Shown here in pieces: positions 11,901-20,296 of a stretch of 46,500 nt of DNA. The notes under the pieces are model-generated. The model saw nothing but the letters and a program-made list of their open reading frames with translations, was not told where the DNA came from and made no database searches. The stretch comes from Bolinopsis microptera (lineage: Eukaryota > Ctenophora > Tentaculata > Lobata > Bolinopsidae). Position 1 is the stretch's first letter. Each line of letters opens with the position of its first letter. The stretch spans positions 9,343,726 through 9,390,225 of the forward strand of contig NC_087074.1 in the NCBI RefSeq assembly GCF_026151205.1. The letters run 5' to 3'. A program made the position numbers and the translations under genes.

Positions 11901-14900
11901 TTCCGACCAGGTTACGTTAATGGCAGCATTGAAAAAGCGCTTATAAGCGCTTTCTAATTCTTGCCAACCAGGCCATGGGTGATAGGAAAAGCGGTAGAAA
12001 AGCGATCATAAGCGCTTTTAAATCCTGACTCTGCCAGTGCACCCCAGGTTGCTCAGAAAAGCACTTATAAGCGGGCACTCTGATTTCCAGTTCCGACCAG
12101 GTTAGGGGCAGCATTTAAAAAGCGCTTATGAGCGCTTTTTAATTCCAGGCACTCCCCCGTTCCGACCAGGTTAGTGGCAGCATTGAAAAAGCGCTTATAA
12201 GCGCTTTCTAATTCTTGCCAACCAGGCCATGGGTGATAGGAAAAGCGGTAGAAAAGCGATCATAAGCGCTTTTAAATCCTGACTCTGCCAGTGCACCCCA
12301 GGTTGCTCAGAAAAGCACTTATAACTATAAGTGGGCACACTGATTTCCAGTTCTGACCAGGTTAAGGGGAATTGAGAAATCGCTTATAAGCGCAGCATTA
12401 AAAAAGCGCTGATGAGAGCTTTTTAATTCCGGGCACTCCCCCGTTCCGACCAGGTTAGTGGCAGCATTGAAAAAGCGCTTATAAGCGCTTTTTAATTCCG
12501 GGCACACCCCTGTTCCGAACAGGTTAGGGGCAGCATTGAAAAAACGCTTATAAGCGCTTTATAATTCTTGCCAACCAGGCCATGGGTGATAGAAAAGGCG
12601 GTAGAAAAGCGATCATAAGCGCCTATAAGCGCTTTTAAATCCTGACTCTGCCGGTGCACCCCAGGTTGCTCAGAAAAGCACATGCAAGTTCCGACCAGGT
12701 TAAGGGGAATTGAGAAATCGCTTAGAAGCGCTTTTTAATTCCGGGCACTCCCCCGTTCCGACCAGGTTAGTGGCAGCATTTAAAAAGCGCTTATAAGCGC
12801 TTTTTAATTCCGGGCACACCCCTGTTCCGAACAGGTTAGGGGCAGCATTGAAAACACGCTTATAAGCGCTTTATAATTCTTGCCAACTAGGCCATGGGTG
12901 ATAGAAAAAGCGGTAGAAAAGCGATCATAAGCGCCTATAAGCGCTTTTAAATCCTGACTCTGCCGGTGCACCCCAGGTTGCTCAGAAAAGCACATGAAAG
13001 TTCCAACCAGGTTAAGGGGAATTGAGAAATCGCTTATAAGCGCTTTTAAATTCCGGGCACTACCCCGTTCCGACCAGGCTAGGGGCAGCATCGAAAAAGC
13101 GCTTATAAGCGCTTTTTAATTCCTGCTCACCTGGCCATGGATGATAGGAAAAGCGGTAAAAGCGGTGAAATAGCGATGAATTAGCCGTAATAAGCGATTT
13201 CTAAAAAAACGCTTATAATCGATTATAAGCGGTTATAAGATGTAATATAGCGTTTTCCTGACTCAATATTAAAAGCGCTTATAAGCGCTTTATTTGCGCT
13301 TTACAAACAGCTAAATTGCACCCCGATTATAAGCGCTAATAATCGCTTATAAATGGTTCAAAAAAGCGCCTACGAATCGCTTATCCGGCCAACCGCTTAT
13401 CCACCCGTTTTTGGCGCCAATCCTACTGGAAAACCGCTTTCAAATCGCTCAGCGACGCTAGTAAGCGCTTATAAGCGCTTATAAGCGCTTTTAAATTCAA
13501 AAAAGCGCTTTTTTGAATTATGACACCAATTATAGTCGATTATAAGCGATTTTTTTTGAACCGTTTATAATCGTAAAAAAAGCGATTGTAAACGGTTTTT
13601 AAAAAAAAAAGCGCCGAAAAAGCGCTTAATAAGCGATTATCGGCGCCGATCATAAAATATCGTTTATGGAAACTTGCCCTTAAGTCTTCTAGTTCTACCA
13701 ACACTACATTTCATTAAAACATCTACCTGTGTTTAACTTACCAGATATTTATATCATCGCTAAAGTGAATGACGTTGTGTTTGATGCACATGTAAGCGAG
13801 ATGTACAGCGGACCATAACACTACTAGTACTGCGTATGTGAGACTCTGACACTTAGCGTTCTTCCGCAAATTAGTCTGAAATTATTAGTCTGTAAATAGT
13901 CTGGAATTATATTATCTGTTTAGGGACGTGATTTCCAATCTTCTGCATAATCAGAATAAATTCGACGCCATTTTTAATATGACTAATCAATAAACATGAA
14001 TAGTTATATCCTTTCCAAATGTGGAATATAATACGGAATATCGGTAGAACACAACTTTAGAATAAAATAAACTTTGAAAGCTCAGGCTGGGTTTCCTCAG
14101 CTAACTGCAAGCTTTAGTGGCAGCTGTAGTGGTAACTTGGTGGTAACTTGGTGGTAACTTAGTGGTAACTTGGTGGTAACTTGGTGATAACTTAGTGGTA
14201 ACTTAGTGGTAACTTGGTGGTAACTAGGTGGTAACTTGATGTAATTTAGTGGCAACTGAATACGAACCTTATCAGTAGGATGGTATTTGAGAACCACTCT
14301 CAGAGGATACTGTTCATCATTCCTTCTTGCTATCGCTTTTAACACATTCTCAGCTCCCTCCACATTACCCTTGGATAACAGCCTGCAATTCAAAGATGTC
14401 AGATAAGGAATTACTGGTGACCAAATTGATATTTATGAAATATTGAGGCTAGAGAGTCATTGGTGCAATTATAATCAAAGAACTATAATGTAGCTTAAAA
14501 TGAGCTGAGCATTCCTCTTACCATCTAGGAGATTCAGGGATAGCGAAGAAGACGAGTATACCACTAAGTAGGGTTATAACAGAGGCTAGATGAAGGTAGT
14601 TCCAGGATCTCACGTAACTGTTGAGCAGCGCTAACAGCGGCACTAGACTCAGCCTGTAGGTTATCCCAGTTACAAGTCAGCTGACAGCTGTTGTTAATTT
14701 TATAATTTTAAGTGTTAATTATTAAATATTTAATTTGAGTGGATGTACACGAATCAACTCACCTTGTTTGATTACTTGTAGCTTTTAAATTAGCGGTTTA
14801 GGGATAACCTAATTTTGTACGTCGAATTTAAAAGATGTAAACATGGCTGCGCATTATTGAAAGATTTTCTCGGCATTTTCGTACCTGGCGAAATCGTAAG

Positions 14901-17900
14901 CGGCGTTAGCAAAGGGTCTGCTGAAATTGCTGAAAAGCTCCAAAGTCCAGATATAGTTGATCAGGTGAATACAGACAAGCGAGGTTCCCAGAATCAGACG
15001 AAATGTCACATACGCCTCGAAAAACTGGGCTGAAATGAGGAACGTGGTCAATTGATTATAATTGGAGGGGGGGGGGGGGGGGGGTTTGAATTGATGCTAT
15101 AAATTTTTGGGCTGAGTCATGAGGATCGGGCATTTGGATTAAAATTACTGTTTTATTAGGCTTCTCTGACTCGAGGCCCTAAATCGTATTATTTTCCGGT
15201 AATTTTAAGAGGGTTACATATTATCGTTTCCTGTGAAAATTTAAAATGCTAATGTCGTCTGAGCTTTATTTTCCGGGTTAGTTTTAATTTGTAAGTAATT
15301 GGGGCAGCATGAATGACGAAACCTCCAAGTTTCCCTTCATAACATTGTGATGAGATTTACAATATATGAGATTACAATATAATGTTTGCAGAAAGATCTG
15401 CAGGAATGTTTGCGGAGTACGGTCATTAGTGAACGGGTCCCGAGGAGTAAATCTTAGTAAATTTATTTATAGCATTATTTCTGCAAAACACAACGGAGTT
15501 ACAGTACAAACATTAGACGGATCATGGAACTAGTGTCGTGTAATTTCCGAATAAATATAATGTTTGAGTCGCCTTTACAACTTTCGGCACTAACATTATA
15601 CAAAATTCTCGTAACAATAATATGTTTAAATCATAATATATATTAATAATATATATATATATATATATATCAATGCAACTTACAGGACGAAATCATGGTT
15701 CCCACAGTGAGACAACTGATTAGCGACACGAGGAATGATAATCTCCGCCCCATCCTATCAGCTATCCTAGATACTATCAGAGCTCCCAGTATGCCTCCAG
15801 GAACGTGGAACACCGTCTCCAGTATTAGTTTGCCCTGTAGGAGAGTAATCAGGTTAACAGTTACCCTAAATGTTTTGTTAAGGGACGAGGCCTAACCGGG
15901 AACTCGATTATTGCATTTTAGTCTGGAGAGTTGTGCAAGTTAACCTGCACGTAATCAGATCTTGCAACTGCACCTTTGGCATCGTGCCAAAGTGGGCACG
16001 TATACACATTTCAGTTTTGGGTAAAACTGTCCCTCAACCTCTATAGGTCGTAGAGACTTTGGAATGGGCTTAAACGAAGCCAAATAAGCACATCACTTAT
16101 TAAAGAAGTAACATAAAAATAAAAATTCATAAATATGTAAGCCATAATAATATGTTTCTTTATGACACATAAAAATGTGTTTGTTGTACTTATCCAGAGT
16201 TTAGCATTATAATACTGCCAACAAAAGAAGCTAACTCGGGTGTAGCACCACTGACCAGGCCAAAAATAGTTTTAAGTAAAATTTGGGCTTGGCCAATTTG
16301 GCTAGATGCCAAAGTTGGGATGTCTAGCTACCGGGCCAATTCCAATCTAGCGCTTATTGTTGGGTCCAAGAAGAGTCTCCAGGGACTTGGGCCTAGGCTG
16401 AATGCAAAATGTCTCTTTCTTCGCTGGTAATGTGCATTTACTATGCAGAACTGACTGTAGAAGAAGTAACTGTCCCTGCACTATTCGTTCTCAACAATAA
16501 TAGGTAGAATATATAACCCGGTTTGAATTGACAACTAGCTGATTCGAATAAATGGCGCCCAGGTTATCCATAAAAACCACAAATTAAGCAATCACAAGGC
16601 CAGCCCACCAAGTTTCACACCAGCATCTCTTACTAACATCCCTCTCTAGACTAAAACTGTGTCTAATCGATGTATTTTTAGTAAGTAACTCATTCGTCTG
16701 CCTGGTCGATAATAACAAATCAATCCTTTCCCACTCTGTCACAAACACCGCCTCTAAGTCGCAGCGCTGCAACAAAGGAAAGGTCGAACTAACTCGATTA
16801 CCTTTGTGAATAATGGGACCGTTGGGAGAGGGTTGAGTAGTAGACACATTTCCTAACGTGATAATTACAGGACACCAATGATTTAATGATTAAGATGGCT
16901 ACTGTGATTGCAACACAATTTGGGTTATAGGTTTAATACTTTGACTCTATGGCAAGGTGGAATAATCTGAAAATATAGCGTTCATGTGTTCTTCAAAAGA
17001 TTAATAAGGCCAAATAACACGTACACAGATGAATGGTATAAACAAGGCCACTAACACTAGAACAGGCGATATCCCACTGAGACACAGCGTTGTAGAGGAT
17101 ACTATCCCACTCCCACTCGCTCCTCCCCAGACTGCACAGTATCTGACTAGTGTCCGGGTTGTAGTGGGTGTAGGTGTAGGATCTTGTTAGGTTAAAGCAG
17201 GCAGGGGAGATACAGGACCATTGGGGGATGATGGACTGGGCTTCTAGCACGAAGTTCTGAGAGGAGAGGGATGGTTTTTATTAAACTAGTACTTCCACTT
17301 ACTAAATTACTAAATTGTTTCAGTTCAATCTCATAGGTACTTACTGCTGTAATTAATATTGGTATTACTGACTGGCAAAACTGGAATTACGTTTGACTTT
17401 TCGACAGAAATCCACGTTCATCAAGAAGTTGCTTGGGTGGATAGATATGTGTACCTGGAAGCCAACAATTGGTGCCGCCCCACAGAAGAGAAGGAGAAGG
17501 ACGATCTTATGGAACCTTCCGAAGGGGTTGAGGTCTGTCAGGAGACTATCAACACTCTTCTCAGAGGAGGGGATCTCTAGGATAGTTCCTGAAACAGTTC
17601 TATATTTAGTTACAGGAGATATACAAATTACAGGTTAGTCGCCTGAGACTAACACCATCAACTTACCGGTATAATATAATATCTCCTGTTTATTTTAACT
17701 TAATTCCTACGTTTCTGAACAAGCGCGTTATACTTGAGTAACTATAACCAGGAGGGATTTGACGGAACAGCAGGATTTCCCAAGGAGTTTAATAGCTGTT
17801 GAGAGTCGGATAAGCTTTAAAACAGCCACCCTAAACTTCAACACACACTCAACAGGTATTCGTTGACCTGAGCCTGGCAGTGGGAAAGAGGTCCAAGTTC

Positions 17901-18015
17901 GTCCGATCAAATTGTAAACTACCTGCCGTTTACTACTTTTCCTTCTAATGTTCTCCTTGGACCGATCAGTGAACGAGATGGATTTAAAGGGAGGAGCAGC
18001 TCGAGATGGAGCCAT
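2988..18015 (-). CDS. SLC22-like organic ion transporter (MFS), 12 exons
   Basis: Predicted 12-helix plasma-membrane solute carrier of the SLC22 (organic cation/anion/carnitine) branch of the major facilitator superfamily. Exons, 5' to 3' on minus: 18015-17868, 17588-17455, 17256-17056, 15834-15684, 15029-14885, 14653-14522, 14382-14268, 13875-13742, 4180-4062, 3795-3567, 3400-3301, 3152-2988. All joins are GT-AG and keep frame, giving 590 codons (SLC22 proteins are usually about 550). Hallmarks: NPFGRFHK before TM1; a Cys-rich first extracellular loop with an N-L-T sequon and ending in QWDIAC; MFS motif A GALIVSRIADRMGRR (about 178-192); PESPRWLLSKG (about 299-309), the SLC22 signature after TM6; LGRR after TM8; ELVPTCHR after TM10; SETKGLEMLE after TM12. 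Substrate cannot be predicted. The first exon (ATG at 18015, weak GTCAAC donor) is the least certain. The intron 4181-13741 contains an 8,961-bp transposon. Confidence 0.88.
4062..4180 (-). CDS. SLC22-like exon for TM8, downstream of the transposon
   Basis: This exon matters because it shows the gene continues across the giant insertion. Acceptor GTTTTTAG, donor GTGAGT. It encodes EAVYSVSGLPLILLAGLY followed by NKLGRR, matching TM8 and the RIGRR loop of SLC22 proteins. Its phase fits the exon at 13742-13875 exactly (TG + C = Cys). Confidence 0.85.
4192..4308. repeat. 13-bp tandem repeat
   Basis: About nine copies of GGTTAATTAATAA lie just inside the acceptor of the TM8 exon, in the intron that carries the large transposon. 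Confidence 0.9.
4710..4717. repeat. target site duplication, left copy (CTTAAGTC)
   Basis: Eight bases directly before the left terminus GGCAAGTTTCC are identical to those directly after the right terminus at 13679-13686. Confidence 0.88.
4741..6960. repeat. left-arm palindrome array (GCGCTTATAAGCGC units)
   Basis: Dozens of copies of AAGCGCTTATAAGCG and variants are separated by a rotating set of spacers. One spacer type is CCTGGTCGGAACGGGGGAGT, one contains GAGCAACCTGGGGTGCACCG, and one contains CACCCATGGCCTGGTTGGCA. The composite monomers are about 100-280 bp, in tandem with variation. Short open frames here arise from repeated spacers and are not genes. Confidence 0.88.
7138..8242. mobile_element. 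nested 1.1-kb MITE-like element
   Basis: Left end CAGTGGGCT (7138), then TAGCATAGG about 30 bases in. The right end is the inverted copy (CCTATGCTAGCAT...AGCCCACTG, ending 8242). The flanks TGCGTCACA (7129-7137) and TGCGTCATC (8243-8251) look like an imperfect 9-bp target duplication. The interior is AT-rich without coding capacity. It is inserted inside the larger 4718-13678 element, so it is younger. Confidence 0.65.
8664..9016. mobile_element. 353-bp MITE-like element, copy A
   Basis: It starts TCGCTCGCCCAAA and ends in the inverted TTTGGGCGAGCGA. Inside are short runs resembling TTAGGG/GGGTT telomere-like motifs and a CACGTGA box near each end. A second copy lies inverted at 11328-11682. 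I see no clear target duplication. Confidence 0.65.
9273..9713 (+). other. unsupported 146-codon open frame inside the transposon
   Basis: This is the longest open frame in the transposon core. It overlaps another open frame on the opposite strand, contains repeat-derived GC-rich segments, and has no motif of a transposase (no DDE/D context, no zinc finger). I regard it as chance. The region 9017-11327 otherwise holds diverged internal repeats. Confidence 0.4.
10026..10893. repeat. internal direct and inverted repeats of the transposon core
   Basis: The sequence around TCTAAATTTCTTCGAAGTAG (about 10036) recurs directly at about 10443, both followed by CGCCGCTTTCT, CTCGA, ATGGCAAGTGCTA and GGGCCAGA-CATTA-CAATGGTCAA. 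A related segment is inverted at about 10835-10893 (CGAGAAGAAAGCGGCGCGCG). This suggests layered insertions. Confidence 0.6.
11328..11682. mobile_element. 355-bp MITE-like element, copy B (inverted relative to A)
   Basis: Same ends as copy A (TCGCTCGCCCAAA / TTTGGGCGAGCGA), opposite orientation. It contains a telomere-like stretch at about 11399-11476 with CCCTAACCCTAACC. It abuts the right palindrome array. Confidence 0.65.
11690..13660. repeat. right-arm palindrome array
   Basis: Inverted counterpart of the left array, with the same AAGCGCTTATAAGCGC units and spacers. The outer part matches the left arm base for base over long stretches, while the inner part differs in monomer number and order. 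Minus-strand open frames at 12325-13091 are translations of the spacers. Confidence 0.88.
13679..13686. repeat. target site duplication, right copy (CTTAAGTC)
   Basis: Eight bases directly after GGAAACTTGCC (end 13678) match 4710-4717 exactly. Confidence 0.88.
14122..14240. repeat. 11-bp minisatellite in a transporter intron
   Basis: About ten copies of GGTGGTAACTT and close variants, within the intron after the exon 14268-14382. Confidence 0.9.
15067..15084. repeat. 18-base G run
   Basis: Uninterrupted G tract. On the transporter's minus strand it is a C tract about 40 bases before the acceptor of exon 14885-15029, so it may count as part of a polypyrimidine-rich 3' splice region. Confidence 0.9.
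15646..15671. repeat. AT dinucleotide repeat
   Basis: A run of (AT)n lies in the intron just after the donor of exon 15684-15834 (minus strand). Confidence 0.85.
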
Positions 18016-18172
18016 CAGGCAGTATTATCTTACGAGTTTTGAGCAAAAAAAAACAATTACAGGCGAAAGAATCTACAGACTAACATATGAGTCCTATTAT
18101 TAGAAGCTTCCGGAATTCATTATTAGAAAACGCTTGGCTATCATCTCATTACTGATGTTAATATATATTTTG

Positions 18173-18450
18173 CTATTCTAATTGGAATTTTTGCTCTACA
18201 CTCTTAAGGAAGGCATTATATGTAATATGTATGAAAAGTGCTCGATCTAAGCCATTGATCCAGGTTATATTTCTTTGATAAGCACTCTTGATGTTGAACA
18301 AAGTAAAATTTCTTATTTCATCTAAAGATACTATTGACCAGGCGGTCAACATAGCTGACCGCTCATTACCTTTGATAACTCTACCTTCAGATGTCGTGGA
18401 AATAGCGCAATTTATTAATTTCAAGATGCCACATACACAACACATATCCT
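18173..18450 (-). CDS. isolated exon: possible C-terminus of a chemoreceptor-like membrane protein
   Basis: About 90 open codons on the minus strand end in TAG at 18173. The translation contains SLDEIRNFTLFNIKSAYQR, then NGLDRALFIHITYNAFLK and a terminal EQKFQLE. The pattern of F-x-L, a Gly-Leu-Asp segment, and a Thr-Tyr in a hydrophobic stretch followed by Q-x-F recalls the last helix of gustatory-receptor-like 7TM proteins (G-x-F-x-L-D ... T-Y-x-x-x-x-x-Q-F). It could be the last exon of the gene at 20297-26534 if that gene does not end at its TAG, but I found no phase-compatible join. The family call is tentative. Confidence 0.25.
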
Positions 18451-18494
18451 AAAACCATGATTGTAATCTAATTAATATAACAACTTGATGCACG

Positions 18495-18500
<6 letters not shown>

Positions 18501-18534
<34 letters not shown>
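18501..18534. repeat. CT dinucleotide microsatellite
   Basis: An uninterrupted (CT)n run of about 17 units. Confidence 0.95.
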
Positions 18535-18537
<3 letters not shown>

Positions 18538-18927
18538 TAGGGTTATTCTTTCGTAAGATTCAGATTTGCGGAAACAATTAGATTCTGTGCTACCCACGCA
18601 GCCATGCATCAAATTATCCTCTATTGAGTTTGTTATGCGAATTATATCATGTCTGTAAATGAATTCGGAGGAAGAGCATGCAGGGCATTGAAGCAGCTCG
18701 GTAATCTAATTTCACAGAATTATAAGCGGTGTAAGAAAGTAATAACTTTATGAAGGAGTATCCTGCAGAGAAAGTTACCGGTCCCAGATCGGCAGATCTT
18801 TACTCTGAGTATTATAATCTTTAAGATTTATATTCTTAAATTTCGTCCAAAAACTGGCAACAAGCCAGAGACCTGTAATTGAGTAGGACACAGAGAAATA
18901 TAACCAAGAATAGAATGAAATATTCAC

Positions 18928-19030
18928 CCAATATCCGGACGAACACCTCAGAGAAAATAGATTTAGGGTTCTCGGGAAACTCCCCATCAGTCTCAAAACA
19001 AGCTCGCAAGCACATCAATTATAAGTGGAC
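18928..19030 (-). pseudogene. degenerate duplicate of exon 20612-20727
   Basis: The minus-strand translation CLRACFETDGEFPENPKS followed by FSEVFVRILG matches CLLACYEAEESTELPKT and NEVFVRIIG of the exon at 20612-20727, and both are followed by a GTGAA donor in the same phase. Just upstream the copy has an in-frame TAA where the other exon is open (HL-stop-LMCLRAC versus PLITMCLLAC), so it appears broken. It may be a relic of tandem exon or gene duplication. Confidence 0.5.
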
Positions 19031-19089
19031 TTCTATACGGAGGCTCAAGATAGAACTGATAGCAAGTCTTATAAAGCGGTGCTTATAGA

Positions 19090-20290
19090 GCTGTTTATAA
19101 AGCTGTTTCTGGCCAGTACTAAGCGGCTCTGAAACAGCTATCTGGTGCTCAATGCCAGCTGAATTACTTTAGCCCATGACTGGACACGTAGAAATTCTAG
19201 GAACACGAGTGACAAATAGCAAATAGCAAACAGTAAATTGCACTATAATGGCAGTTAATTGAAGTACAACGGCACTATCATCCGTTCTAAGAATTTGACT
19301 GAGTCTCAAATCTCAAGTAGAATTTGACATCGCTCGGCTGATTGAGGATAATAACTTAAACACTGATTCGTGCGTCACTCCCGTCAAGCGAAGGCAATAA
19401 AAATTAATAAAATCTCAATTAATATTAGAGTTTTACTGAACTGATACCGTGCCAAATTTAATTGAATGAACCAAGGTTAGGGAAAACAGTACAGCATTGG
19501 CTCAGAGCAGCACTATTAGAGCAGTATACAGGTGGCATACAGGGTGGTATAGCCCTCATACCACCCGTCACACTCGCGTAATCTGCTGTTTTATTGTGTA
19601 CTGACTACCTGGACTGTTTTAACCACAATTCAACCAGAATTGGGGGAGTGCAGTTGTCTTTTCAGGACTGAAACCCCTGCCTTTCTGTGCTGATCACACT
19701 TCAAGATGGACTCTTAACCATATTTTGTAGTTCCTTGTAGCTGGCTGCCAAATTTCATCTATTGTCACACCCGTTTTTAGCAAATAGATATATTTTATAC
19801 TACATCACAAATACTCAAGTTAGGGTGAACTTAATATTTGCCTACCCAAGGTAAGTTGAAGAGAGACAAATTGAAATGGATTATGGATCGATTTCCTTCT
19901 TGGACTTTTCTCAAAACTCTCCATGTGCCCAAAAACCGCTATTTGTCAACGCAGTGTTTACGATAAAACACAACTATCGGTAAAATGAAACAACTTAACA
20001 ATATTATAATTAAATAAATTAACTCAGCAAGAAAAGAAATGATGTTATGCTGGAACTGGAAGGTTTGCTGCACCCCACCCCGAAAAAAAATTTTAATTTT
20101 CTATTATGTTTTAAATGTCATATCGGAAATTAGTACCTGATTTGTGTAGACATATTGGGTCAAAAGACATAGTGCCGATGTTTTGGGTTTACAAAGGAAA
20201 CAAAACTTGGAGAGATCTATACTATAGTCTTCTCATCTTGGATTCTGACCCCCAAAGTTGTAAAAGTTTTCATTCCAGACCTAAACCTGG
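19090..20290. other. non-coding gap between minus-strand exons
   Basis: I see no convincing exon, RNA gene or transposon here. It is AT-rich single-copy sequence. Confidence 0.4.
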
Positions 20291-20296
20291 CCCCTA

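Larger units (their letters stand above)
4718..13678. mobile_element. 8,961-bp non-autonomous inverted-repeat DNA transposon
   Basis: Left end GGCAAGTTTCCATAAACG (4718) and right end at 13678 are exact inverted copies. They are flanked by perfect 8-bp direct repeats, CTTAAGTC, at 4710-4717 and 13679-13686. The outer 580 bp or so of both ends (4718-5300 and 13085-13678) are almost perfect inverted repeats. Inside them the arms become arrays of palindromic monomers (to about 6960 on the left, from about 11690 on the right). The centre holds nested smaller elements and no recognisable transposase, so it should depend on an enzyme from elsewhere. An 8-bp duplication fits hAT, P or Merlin superfamilies, but the terminal bases do not clearly decide. 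It sits in the transporter intron between the TM7 and TM8 exons. Confidence 0.88.

Noticed and set aside
12325-13091. Minus-strand open frames with repeated peptides, and similar plus-strand ones at 5305-6389
   Set aside because: Translations of the transposon's tandem spacers, with no start context or domain.
16584-16847. 87-codon minus-strand frame in a transporter intron
   Set aside because: The exons on either side join in phase without it and it adds no SLC22 feature.
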